64,000 bases of DNA from Phocaeicola salanitronis DSM 18170 (GTDB lineage Bacteria > Bacteroidota > Bacteroidia > Bacteroidales > Bacteroidaceae), in contig NC_015164.1 of NCBI RefSeq assembly GCF_000190575.1, positions 1,612,001 to 1,676,000 on the forward strand, given 5' to 3'. A program made the position numbers and the translations under genes. Under the pieces are notes generated by a model. It did not search any database, was not told where the DNA came from, and worked only from the letters and a program-made list of their open reading frames with translations. Positions 38,642-47,589 of this stretch are shown piece by piece. Position 1 is the first letter of the stretch, and each line of letters starts with the position of its first letter.

Positions 38642-39793
38642 ATGAAACAGAAATACATCCTACCGATATGCTTATTGCTTGCAGCTTGTTCTTCGGAAGA
38701 AGCGGTAAACAATCTGCCGGATCCCCAACCGACGGATACGGCTGTTTCTTTTTCGGCAAACATCCATAGTGCTATGTCACGGAGCGGTGACGACACCGAA
38801 TTAGATATTGATGATTACCGTCACCAGCATTTCATCAAGGATAAAAGCCGGATCCGGATTGTGAATACGGTAAACTATTCCGTGCCCGGTTTTAACACTC
38901 CCGGCGAATACGAAGAATACGTCTATAAAGGAGAAGGCGATGAAAATGAAAATACTGATCCTTATCCAAACTTTGCACCTTATATAGAAGAGGACCCCAC
39001 TAATGAAGGTTTCGATTGGAATGAAATAACCCCTACTGCCAACCACTTTATTTTCGAAGCGGTTTGCTATCCGTTAGGATATGAACCTTTCGATAAAGTG
39101 CAAGAGGACCAATCTACCATAGATAACTTATGGAAATCCGACCTCTTGTTGGCTTACCATTGGCAAGACTTGGACGAGCGCTACAAAATAGTGGAATTGC
39201 ATTTCCGCCACGCTTTTGCCATGATAAAGGTAGAAGCGGATTTGCCTATTTCCATGATGCCACAAGACGCAGGCGGGTTTCCACGCAATGCCGTAACAAG
39301 CGTGAGACTGGTGAAAATACAACGAGGCTATGAGGTGGACTATACCTCTGCAGTAGACAACAACCGCTTACGCCCGGTACAAGCCACAGGGGAGGAGGAA
39401 TCCATCGAAATGTATCAGATAGAAGGACCGGACGAGAATAATCCGAATACGCAAAGCTACACTTATTGTGGCATCCTTCCTGCCCAAGGCATAGAGAGCA
39501 GCGAAGATGGAAGACCTAAAGAACTGGTAGAATTCACGATCCTGACTTACCCCGGAGAACCCATTGAAGGGACTGACCAGTGGAAAGAACCCGTTGAGAA
39601 GACCTATTACTACGTGCCACAAGACAATTTTTCTTTGGTGCAAGAGCATATCACTACCCTCAAACTGACATACAACCACGAAGTACCCGAAATCATCCAA
39701 GTGGGTGCATCCATCGAAGAGTGGGGAAATTGGTATACCGGCATAGTACTGGAACCGGAAACGGAAACAACCCCTGCCGAACCCCAACCTTAA
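38642..39793 (+). CDS. Fimbrillin-family accessory subunit 2
   Basis: 383 residues; lipobox LAAC (Cys16) followed by SSEEA. VSFSANIHSAMSRSGDD repeats the strand-plus-Arg pattern of subunit 1 (Arg47). Central blocks such as LHFRHAFAMIKVEADLP are the fimbrillin region preceding the second domain, where H-x-x-A/S-x(n)-I-V-like strands are typical. The C-terminus (TTLKLTYNHEVPEIIQVGASIEEWGNWYTGIVL) ends in a strand and a short Pro/Glu/Thr tail. It sits 20 bp after subunit 1. Confidence 0.8.
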   Translation: MKQKYILPICLLLAACSSEEAVNNLPDPQPTDTAVSFSANIHSAMSRSGDDTELDIDDYRHQHFIKDKSRIRIVNTVNYSVPGFNTPGEYEEYVYKGEGDENENTDPYPNFAPYIEEDPTNEGFDWNEITPTANHFIFEAVCYPLGYEPFDKVQEDQSTIDNLWKSDLLLAYHWQDLDERYKIVELHFRHAFAMIKVEADLPISMMPQDAGGFPRNAVTSVRLVKIQRGYEVDYTSAVDNNRLRPVQATGEEESIEMYQIEGPDENNPNTQSYTYCGILPAQGIESSEDGRPKELVEFTILTYPGEPIEGTDQWKEPVEKTYYYVPQDNFSLVQEHITTLKLTYNHEVPEIIQVGASIEEWGNWYTGIVLEPETETTPAEPQP

Positions 39794-39842
39794 GCAAGGC
39801 AGGCAAGGATTACAAGACACATCAGATAGGAGATATATATTT

Positions 39843-41192
39843 ATGAGACTGAATCAATTTGTTTTACCAATCGCCATAGGGCTGGCTCTTTCCGCCTGCT
39901 CCGAGAAAGACCCGGTTGTGCAAACACAAGCGGACAGCCAGCCTATTGCTCTTTCGGCATCCATTGATGAAGGAAGCCAAACGAGCACACGAGTAACATC
40001 CGGAACGATAGAGGAAGGCACTTACTATCTCTCCTTTGCCAATCAGAACAACCCTGACGAACTGAAATCCGTTCAAACATTGTTCGAAAACAGCATCGGA
40101 TATCCGTGGGTGTACGAAGAAGCATCGGGAGAAGGGGGCAACCCGCAAAGCTATGCGCTCAACTGGAATAATGTCACCACACAGGGCAAGAGTGCGACTT
40201 TTTATTTAGATAACGTAAATACTGAAACAACCTCTCCGACCATCACGTTAGGAGAAGAGTATAAAGCCTCTGAATACGATGCCGAGGCAAATGAAAAGAA
40301 TGACATCGTGTGGGATGTCGTGGAGAATGTACCTTATAATACCGAAAATATATCGTTTACCCTTACTCACCGGATGTCGAGAGTACGGGTAGAAATAGGA
40401 TACGAAGGCGTGGAACCGCCAGCAGATCCTACATACACGGTTACTTTATCCGGTATAAAGACTACCCCAGCCGATTTCAACCGGACAACCGGTACCGTTA
40501 CGCCAGATGATAATTCTACCGATACGATCACCTTGTTGGAGGAAGGGGTATTGACCGATGAGGGGTATACCCCCAGCTGGATACTTCCCCCTCAACAAGT
40601 GGCAGACAATCCGGAACTGATTGTTGTTGTACATGAAGGAAACGAAACCACAACCTACAAAGGGGTATTACCTGATTGGATGTTCCCTAACTCAGGCGAT
40701 GGCAAGAATGAATTCGTAGGCGAACCTGTGAATTTGGAATTTGAAGCAGGAAAGCTGCTGACTATCCGTGTGCTTTTGGTTGAGGAGGTCGGCAAGCGTG
40801 AAATCCTGTTCCTACCTGCCGTAGTAGAAAACTGGGAGAACATTGGCGAATTAGGCCAAATCATCTCCCGCCAGTTAGGTATCTACGATGCAGATGATTG
40901 GGAAGAAGTGGTAGATGCGTATAATAAGAATTCATCAGAATCAAACGCTACCTTGAAGCGTTTCGGCACGTATAGTGGCGGCAAATGGACTATTTATGTC
41001 TTTGACTATATAGGTGATGCAGATGATACCTTTACGAGATTTAAAAACAATAATGCCCTTAACTTGAATTTATCCGGATATACAGTTTTCGGGAAGACTG
41101 CTTCAAACATAACGGATTTATTTGATGAATATACTTCTTCGGAAGATGAAGAAACACAAACCCCGACAGAAGGACAGGAGGAACAATCATGA
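39843..41192 (+). CDS. Fimbrillin-family accessory subunit 3
   Basis: 449 residues; lipobox LSAC (Cys19) followed by SEKDP. IALSASIDEGSQTSTRVTSG again has a strand followed by Thr-Arg (Arg50). The first domain has YYLSFANQNNP and FTLTHRMSRVRVEIGYEG, a common fimbrillin transition. From about residue 340 the protein carries a module beginning GIYDADDWEEVVDAYN and GGKWTIYVFDYIGD that also occurs, diverged, in the next genes. Its stop overlaps the following start by 4 nt. Confidence 0.8.
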   Translation: MRLNQFVLPIAIGLALSACSEKDPVVQTQADSQPIALSASIDEGSQTSTRVTSGTIEEGTYYLSFANQNNPDELKSVQTLFENSIGYPWVYEEASGEGGNPQSYALNWNNVTTQGKSATFYLDNVNTETTSPTITLGEEYKASEYDAEANEKNDIVWDVVENVPYNTENISFTLTHRMSRVRVEIGYEGVEPPADPTYTVTLSGIKTTPADFNRTTGTVTPDDNSTDTITLLEEGVLTDEGYTPSWILPPQQVADNPELIVVVHEGNETTTYKGVLPDWMFPNSGDGKNEFVGEPVNLEFEAGKLLTIRVLLVEEVGKREILFLPAVVENWENIGELGQIISRQLGIYDADDWEEVVDAYNKNSSESNATLKRFGTYSGGKWTIYVFDYIGDADDTFTRFKNNNALNLNLSGYTVFGKTASNITDLFDEYTSSEDEETQTPTEGQEEQS

Positions 41193-42832
41193 GAAAGACC
41201 TTAACGAAATACGGACAACTTGCCTGCCTGCTCTCCTTTATCTATATAGGAGTAACAGGATGCACGAAAGAAGACAATGCGACGTGGGAACAAGACACTA
41301 CGCAGAAAGTACGCATTACGGGATACATAGAAGATGCCGTAAACGTACAATCGCGTGCAGATGGAGACGTGGAAAAACAACCGGTAGACCAATTCGGATC
41401 ATACATAGCCGGTGGCTTTAAAAAAGGACAACAAATCGGTTTATATTCTGTGCATAATAACGATGGAGGAACACCGGGATTCTCGAACGAATGCCTGACT
41501 TATACTTCAACAGGTAATGAAAATGGATACCAGACATTCTCCAGCGAGAACTTGGATCCCGATAAAGCAGCCTATTGGGGACAGGTATTTGCCTATTATC
41601 CCTACAATGCGGAAAACACTCCCGCTAAAAATGAAGAAGACGACATAGCCATCTATGACGAGAGCGGAAATGTTATCGACCTGCTGATAGCCTATAGCCC
41701 CGGACCAAGCGGAGGAGTGCTGAATTTCGGTTTCGAGCATGCCTTTTCCATGCTGTTTATCATTCCGGATGAAGATGGATTTAGCCAAGCTATTACAAAG
41801 AATGGGAACGGCATCACCGTTGTTTTGAAAGAAGGAGTAGAAAAGGTAACCGTCAATAACGGGCGGACAGACATTACTTCTACGAGTTCAACCGCTGATA
41901 TCCACACCCGCTTTACCGCTAAAATCAACATCGACGAACTAAAAGCAGACATGCCTGCAAACTCATTCTTTTATGTCCTTCTTCCCAATGGAGTTGAAAT
42001 AGACCATATCGAACTGATTGATGATTTCGGCAGAATGCAATATGTCTATCCATCAGAAACACTTACCATGCAAAGAAGCAAGCGCCACTTTGTCCGCCTC
42101 CAGATGACGAACGACAAGCCTACAATCTGGCCGTGGAAGTTTACTGAATGGAATAACGTAGAGGTCGAAGTAGATGATAATCCGGGCATTTATACAACCG
42201 AAGACTTGGCTACATGGATAGCCACTTACAACAGTTATTGCCAAGAAACGAATCCTGATCCGGAAGGAACCCATGGAACAGTACTGGACAATTATGGAGA
42301 TTACGGAATAACCACCGAAGGCAAGTGGACGTTCTTTTTACGTAACGACATCGACTGCACAGGATTTACATTCTCTTCGTATATCACCACTTTTGGCGAT
42401 GTATTGGACGGACTGAATCACACAATTTCCCATGTAACATTAAGTGGAGAAACTCCCGGCTTTATCGGTACATTGACGGAAGGAGGCATGCTGCAACGCA
42501 TCAAACTGGAAGATGTCGACATCCAAGCCAGAGAAACTGATGTACCAATCGGTGCATTTGCCAACCAAATGAACGGAGGAACGATAACCACCTGCACCTT
42601 GGACGGATTCAACATCGAAGCCCAAGAACCTGTAGGAGCTATCGTAGGAACAGCAACAGGCGGCTCGATTACGAACAATACATATAAAAGCGGAACCCTG
42701 ACAGGTACAGTGTCTGAAGAAAACCGTATCGTAGGAACAATAAGCGAAGGAGTAACTCTTACGGGAAACCGGTATGCCGATGTATTGTTCCGCCCGATAA
42801 GCAATAATGATGAAACCAACGAAACCGAATAA
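41189..42832 (+). CDS. Fimbrillin-family subunit with GLUG-like repeat C-terminus
   Basis: 547 residues; lipobox VTGC (Cys25) followed by TKEDN. VRITGYIEDAVNVQSRADGD holds the candidate Arg56. The fimbrillin part includes FGFEHAFSMLFIIPDEDG and ends FTEWNNVEVEVDDN. A module then begins GIYTTEDLATWIATYN with KWTFFLRNDIDCTGFTF. It leads to short repeats of the form G-x-I-G-T-x-T-x-G-G-x-I/L (GFIGTLTEGGMLQRIKL, GAIVGTATGGSITNNTY) that suggest a parallel beta-helix, as in GLUG proteins. This looks like an adhesive head rather than a shaft subunit. Confidence 0.8.
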   Translation: MRKTLTKYGQLACLLSFIYIGVTGCTKEDNATWEQDTTQKVRITGYIEDAVNVQSRADGDVEKQPVDQFGSYIAGGFKKGQQIGLYSVHNNDGGTPGFSNECLTYTSTGNENGYQTFSSENLDPDKAAYWGQVFAYYPYNAENTPAKNEEDDIAIYDESGNVIDLLIAYSPGPSGGVLNFGFEHAFSMLFIIPDEDGFSQAITKNGNGITVVLKEGVEKVTVNNGRTDITSTSSTADIHTRFTAKINIDELKADMPANSFFYVLLPNGVEIDHIELIDDFGRMQYVYPSETLTMQRSKRHFVRLQMTNDKPTIWPWKFTEWNNVEVEVDDNPGIYTTEDLATWIATYNSYCQETNPDPEGTHGTVLDNYGDYGITTEGKWTFFLRNDIDCTGFTFSSYITTFGDVLDGLNHTISHVTLSGETPGFIGTLTEGGMLQRIKLEDVDIQARETDVPIGAFANQMNGGTITTCTLDGFNIEAQEPVGAIVGTATGGSITNNTYKSGTLTGTVSEENRIVGTISEGVTLTGNRYADVLFRPISNNDETNETE

Positions 42833-42844
42833 ACCCTGTACACC

Positions 42845-45100
42845 ATGAACAAATATATAACCATCTTCTGTATCGCACTGGCTTCCTGTCTGGGTGCTTG
42901 CCAAGACGATTGGGGAGCAGACAACGGTACCGCTCAACGGAATCCCGAAGAAGGACTGCCCGTTACTTTCACTACTGCATCCTTGCCCCCGATGAAGAGC
43001 GAAGGCGATGTCACTTCACGGGCAAACGATGTGTATAAGCAAACATTCGAGGACGGAGAACGCCTTCATGTATCTGCCACCTTCACGTTGCTGGGGACAG
43101 ACGGAGAAGCGGATGTAAATCAGACCGTCAGCAAATATACACAGCTGCAATACGATAAGGAAAACGATGAATGGCAAGCAACGGAAGGCATTACATGGCC
43201 CTACAATGCAGCCTATGCTACCTTTACTGCTTATTACATAAACGACTCCGAAGGCTTGCTATTACCCACAGACCCCAAGATCGTAGAGCTGGAAGATGTA
43301 ACAGACACAACCGACCCGCTCAAAGCCGTGGCAAAAGAGGTGCCATACGGCAATGCCGTGCGTTTGGAGTTCGAACATCTGTGCGCCAAGCTGACTTTGA
43401 CCAATCTGTCGAGCGATGCCATTGAGTTTTGGGCAAAGACCGATGAAGAAAACAGTGCAGCTCCTATTAATAACCAATTCCAACTGCTGCTTACACGAGA
43501 TGAAGCAAGAAACGAAACAATCTCTGAAGAAAATCAATTTACCTCTACGGGAGAAAACGCGCACATCGCAGCCCAACGGACTGAAGATAATAGCCTGACC
43601 TTTTATTTAGCACCGGGCAATTATTACGGTATGAAACTGAACTACCGTTACGACCGTCCTTACCGTGGACTGAACATCGAAGGATTAAGTGACTTGAAAG
43701 CCGGCACATCGTATGTCATCGACTTTACCCAACATAGCGGAAGCATCGTCATCGAAGACGATGACAACGGAGAAGAAGATCCGGAGAAAAATCCGGATCC
43801 CATAGAAATGACCGATGTAGATATTGATGCATTTCTGGAAGCCATCTGTGAGGGTTCAATATATGAACAAGACGGTCAAATCATACTTGAAGCCGACGGA
43901 GAAGGAGGAACAACCCTACTTACCAACGTGGATTTTCAAGGGAGCTCCTTTACGGGAAGAGACTTGCCTGCCACCGCTTCCTTCGACGGAAACGGACACT
44001 ACATACAGAATGTGGCAAGACCCTTATTTGACGACCTGAGCGGAAAAATAGCCAACTTAGGCATCTACAATGAGGAAGACATCACTATTACAGAGAATGA
44101 AGACCCGGAAACAAACGCGAATGCAGTAGGAGTCATTGCGCGTACATGTAATCTTGCCTCCTCAGACACCCCCAACATAGACAACGTGCGCTTGAGCGGC
44201 ATTGTCATCTCCGTAACGCCTCCACAGGATGACAACCTCATACTCAATGTCGGGGCAGCTGTCGGGAATTGCCAAGGTTGGGTGAACAACATCCGCTTTG
44301 CCGGAGACATCAAAGTGGAAGTGGCAACCAAAGACCACGAGAGAGAAATCGGAACGGTAAACGTAGGCGGAGTAATCGGACAGCTTACCGCAACGGGACA
44401 TCTCAGCCAAGTATCACGCATGGAAGAAGATGCTCCGGGCACTCTTACTGTTATCAGTGCCTGTCCTAACAGAACCAATGACCGAAATACCGGAGGACTG
44501 GTAGGATTGTCGAACGGACGTATCGAAGACTGTACCCTAAGCAATGCCACAATAGACGCTTCGGAAACCCAAGGCACCATGGTCTATACCGGAGGGCTGG
44601 CAGGCATGGCACGAGGCGTACAAGGATCGCACGAAACGACTACCAACGGTATCTTCCGTTGCAAGTTTGACGGAATCATCAAGTGCGGCCTTGCTTACTC
44701 TGAAGAACACGGAGACGACAGTGCCGAAGGACATGCATACGCCGGAGGTGCTGTAGGGTATGCTTATTGGGCAGACGGTATCGAGGGGAATGAAATATCC
44801 GGCACTTTATACGAGCCAAGCGATGATTCAGCAACAGATGGATTCGAGCCTTATGAAAACTCCATTTATGCCACCGGAGGACTGTTCGGACAAGCCTTTG
44901 AGTCGCCTACTTCCAATAACACGACATGGATAAACTTTGACAATGTCTACGAAGGCACAAGCCCGAATTATTACAAAGGAAAGATAGCCGGAAGAGCAGA
45001 TGCAAATTCTACCGATGCCTCCAACCAAAGCTATACACCGGGAAATTTGCAAAACATTGGCAGCGTAATTACCGCTGGAGATCTTCCGGGAGAAAACTAA
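42845..45100 (+). CDS. Large fimbrillin-family tip-adhesin candidate with beta-helix region
   Basis: 751 residues, the largest subunit. Lipobox LGAC (Cys19) followed by QDDWG; candidate cleavage Arg59 in DVTSRAND. The fimbrillin part has FEHLCAKLTLTNLSSD and APGNYYGMKLNYRYDRPYRG. After a Glu/Asp/Asn linker, residues 325 onward hold a DVDIDAFLEAIC module and then about ten GLUG-like units (GVIARTCNLASS, GAAVGNCQGWVNNI, GGVIGQLTATGHLSQV, GGLVGLSNGRIEDC, GGLAGMARGVQGS, GGAVGYAYWADGIEG). A long right-handed beta-helix is the natural reading, fitting a tip adhesin. Ligand unknown. Confidence 0.82.
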   Translation: MNKYITIFCIALASCLGACQDDWGADNGTAQRNPEEGLPVTFTTASLPPMKSEGDVTSRANDVYKQTFEDGERLHVSATFTLLGTDGEADVNQTVSKYTQLQYDKENDEWQATEGITWPYNAAYATFTAYYINDSEGLLLPTDPKIVELEDVTDTTDPLKAVAKEVPYGNAVRLEFEHLCAKLTLTNLSSDAIEFWAKTDEENSAAPINNQFQLLLTRDEARNETISEENQFTSTGENAHIAAQRTEDNSLTFYLAPGNYYGMKLNYRYDRPYRGLNIEGLSDLKAGTSYVIDFTQHSGSIVIEDDDNGEEDPEKNPDPIEMTDVDIDAFLEAICEGSIYEQDGQIILEADGEGGTTLLTNVDFQGSSFTGRDLPATASFDGNGHYIQNVARPLFDDLSGKIANLGIYNEEDITITENEDPETNANAVGVIARTCNLASSDTPNIDNVRLSGIVISVTPPQDDNLILNVGAAVGNCQGWVNNIRFAGDIKVEVATKDHEREIGTVNVGGVIGQLTATGHLSQVSRMEEDAPGTLTVISACPNRTNDRNTGGLVGLSNGRIEDCTLSNATIDASETQGTMVYTGGLAGMARGVQGSHETTTNGIFRCKFDGIIKCGLAYSEEHGDDSAEGHAYAGGAVGYAYWADGIEGNEISGTLYEPSDDSATDGFEPYENSIYATGGLFGQAFESPTSNNTTWINFDNVYEGTSPNYYKGKIAGRADANSTDASNQSYTPGNLQNIGSVITAGDLPGEN

Positions 45101-45121
45101 CCCTAAAAGCACAAGAAGACA

Positions 45122-46666
45122 ATGAAACAGTTTCATCACATCAAACGATATGCCGCTATTCTTCTGATGCTGGCTGCCATGGGAGCCTGCACCGAAGAGG
45201 AACAAGGCAATACGCCGCTTGCTCCGGCGGAAGAGGACATTACGTTCCTTGGCTCGGTAAAAGAGACGAAGGGAATAGCCACCCGTAGTGAAGACTATAT
45301 CATCATCAACGGACAAGATGACGGTTACGGAGAGATGGATTTCTATATCTACCAACAAATAGACAGCGAAACACCCACAATCCAAATTTACAATCCAAGT
45401 GGCGGCGACCAAGGCAGATTAGAAACCCAAAGTGAAAGAGAGCCGTTGAAATGGAAAAGCACCACAGCCAGCCACCTGTTTTATGCCTGGACACAACCGA
45501 ATGTAACAGATGAGACAACTCAAGATGTGACAGGCGGTGTAAAAATGGATGAAGTAACAGGAAATACTTATCCTACTACAGGTACGGTTATCTTCGGAAC
45601 AGAAGAAAAAACGAAGCTGGATCATTTCATCGTGACCAAACAAGGTCCGCTTACTTACGATGAAAACAACCAATACGTAGGTTTGCACTTCTATCATCCG
45701 GTAAGTAAAATTGTTATCGACAATATTATCCACTTCCGGCAAATCGATGAATCTACAGAACCCATAAAGAAATGTACCTTGACCTTTCCCAATCTGTACA
45801 AACAGGCTACATTTACTGCCACCAAGGCAACAGATGAAAACAATGCGTACAGTGAAGTATTGGACGCTGTAGAAAATGAAAAGGGAATCACGTGGGAATG
45901 GAGAGAAGATGATCCTCAGACCTATTTGTATGTCCTTCCGTTTGATTTCGAAGGCAATGAAGGAACTCCTTACTACGAACAACCGGGATACTTCATTGTC
46001 AATGCGGATGTGATGATCAGCGGCAAGGAAACAAACTTAAGCTATACAGGAACATTAGTGGGATCTGACCCCGACATTACAGGAGTGAAAGGAAACCAAG
46101 AACTGCACATCAGCATGCAAATAACAGACGGTGTAGGCACAGGTATCGGTTCGCGCATCAATGAGTGGACAGATGATAAAGAAATAGATATTCCCCAGCA
46201 CCGTGTCCCAGGCATCTATACCCAAGCCGATGCCCAAGCCTTGCTGGAAGGTTTGCAAAGTGACCCTGTGAATATTCCGCCCTACCTGATAGATACAGAA
46301 GGAAACACCCAAACCATCCGCTTCTTCACCCATGTAGATTGGAGTAAAGCAACAGGGAACATCACCATTCCCGAAGGTTATATCCTGGATGGTCAAGGCT
46401 ATAAGCTGACGTTACCGAAAGACGTGAATCTCTATGGAGTTAAGGGAGAAGGAGAAGATGAAGCAGGAAACATAAAGAATCTGTATGTCAATGGGAATGG
46501 GAATGAGTATGAGTTTGAGGAAAAGCCGGAACCTGAGCAACCCGACGAAGGAACAGGAGAAGATGGAAATGAAGACGGAACAGGAGGAACGGGCAATCCG
46601 GATGCAGGAACAACGCCTGAAACTCCGGAAACCGAAGTCCCCGCAGAAGATACCGCTAATACATAA
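45122..46666 (+). CDS. Last fimbrillin-family subunit of the operon, acidic C-terminal tail
   Basis: 514 residues; lipobox MGAC (Cys23) followed by TEEEQ; candidate Arg55 in KGIATRSED. Fimbrillin blocks include MDFYIYQQID, VGLHFYHPVSKIVIDNI and NEWTDDKEIDI. A GIYTQADAQALLEGLQ module follows, then a short start of a beta-helix (GNITIPEGYILDGQGYKLTLPKDVNLYGV). The final 45 residues are disordered and acidic with Gly/Pro/Thr. The module order parallels the two preceding genes but without GLUG units. A hairpin follows 70 bp after the stop. Confidence 0.8.
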   Translation: MKQFHHIKRYAAILLMLAAMGACTEEEQGNTPLAPAEEDITFLGSVKETKGIATRSEDYIIINGQDDGYGEMDFYIYQQIDSETPTIQIYNPSGGDQGRLETQSEREPLKWKSTTASHLFYAWTQPNVTDETTQDVTGGVKMDEVTGNTYPTTGTVIFGTEEKTKLDHFIVTKQGPLTYDENNQYVGLHFYHPVSKIVIDNIIHFRQIDESTEPIKKCTLTFPNLYKQATFTATKATDENNAYSEVLDAVENEKGITWEWREDDPQTYLYVLPFDFEGNEGTPYYEQPGYFIVNADVMISGKETNLSYTGTLVGSDPDITGVKGNQELHISMQITDGVGTGIGSRINEWTDDKEIDIPQHRVPGIYTQADAQALLEGLQSDPVNIPPYLIDTEGNTQTIRFFTHVDWSKATGNITIPEGYILDGQGYKLTLPKDVNLYGVKGEGEDEAGNIKNLYVNGNGNEYEFEEKPEPEQPDEGTGEDGNEDGTGGTGNPDAGTTPETPETEVPAEDTANT

Positions 46667-46736
46667 ACTAAATCTTAAAATCTCTATCAATAGTGGGAAG
46701 CGTCCCACACACATTTTACTTAAATTAGTAATCTAT

Positions 46737-46775
46737 AAGGAGCCGGTCCGCAGTGATGCGCACCGGCTCCGCCCT
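46737..46775 (+). terminator. Hairpin ending the fimbrial operon
   Basis: GGAGCCGGT (46739-46747) pairs with ACCGGCTCC (46762-46770), an exact 9-bp GC-rich stem about 70 bp past the last gene. There is no T-run, so Rho-independent action is uncertain. Confidence 0.55.
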
Positions 46776-46866
46776 TATCGTAAAACAGCATTTTGAAGCA
46801 ACCAAGCCCCTCCACAAACGAACATAAGCGACTCAGCCAATTCACTTATGTGAAACAGCCCACTTA

Positions 46867-46906
46867 CTTAGAAACTGTTTTGAATTTCTCCAAAAAGTTT
46901 TATTAC
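46867..46906 (-). repeat. MITE family M1, left-end fragment
   Basis: TTAGAAACTGTTTTGAATTT followed by CTCCAAAAAGTTTT is the first 37 bp of the M1 element; the rest is missing and an R2 repeat lies 7 bp further on. Confidence 0.75.
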
Positions 46907-46913
46907 AAAATTT

Positions 46914-47041
46914 GAATATCCGCAAACATCCCATGTAGGGGCGTATCGTATACGCCCTGAAGACATCCACGTGGATTAGTTGACGTATTCGGGCGTATGC
47001 GATACGCCCCTACAAGGCAATTGGGTGAAATGCGGATATTC
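46914..47041. repeat. Repeat family R2, copy iii
   Basis: Ends GAATATCCGC and GCGGATATTC, arms GTAGGGGCGTATCGTATACG and GCGTATGCGATACGCCCCTA, centre ATCCACGTGGAT. It lies between an M1 fragment and a full M1 copy. Confidence 0.8.
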
Positions 47042-47059
47042 AAATTACAAAATCGGATT

Positions 47060-47257
47060 TTAGAAGCTGTTTTGAATTTATCGTGCGATGATTTGGGATG
47101 AGTTTTTGAGGCATTTCCGCTTCTGTGATGAGGAAGATAGCGGGCTATCTGACGAAGAACAGGAGCGAAAAGGACCAAAAAATCGCCCAAAGCACACACG
47201 AAAACGGATACATCAAGCCAAGAAAAACTTTTTGGAGAAATTCAAAACAGCTTCTTA
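47060..47257 (+). repeat. MITE family M1, copy 3 (192 bp plus TTA duplications)
   Basis: The element runs 47063-47254 in the opposite orientation to copies 1, 2 and 4, with TTA on both sides. An open frame begins at 47088 (MIWDEFLRHFRFCDEEDSG) and runs 59 codons through the right terminal repeat. Confidence 0.9.
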
Positions 47258-47528
47258 CAATTCTTGAAGTTCTACAACACCCTCATAACAAGAAAAGTGA
47301 CAAGCTAAAAGTAGCCAAGTCTTCCTACAAAGCCAGACGCATCCGCAGTTTTAACCTGCCAAAACTGTAGTTTTTCCGTGACAAAACCATAGTTTCAACA
47401 TAGGGAAACTACCTGAAACTCCCGCTTGGCAAGTAAACGAGATGTAGCTTATCGCTCCATGACAGCTATATCGCAATGCATCGCAAAGAATCATCCCCAT
47501 AAAAACTCCGGTTTTCATTCAGAATATG
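47258..47528. other. Spacer with no recognised feature
   Basis: Between MITE copy 3 and the EamA promoter. Short inverted words (AAAACTGTAGTTTTTCC, CATAGTTTCAACATAGGGAA) are present but I see no gene or RNA I can support. Confidence 0.4.
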
Positions 47529-47536
47529 TAACTTTG
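47529..47536 (+). promoter_or_regulatory. -7 box before the EamA transporter gene
   Basis: TAACTTTG, 54 bp before the ATG; no clear -33 match. Short ACTCAAAAACTTA repeats lie between it and the start. Confidence 0.5.
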
Positions 47537-47589
47537 CACGCACAAAAAACACCCACGAACTCAAAAACTTAAAAACTCAAAGACTCACC

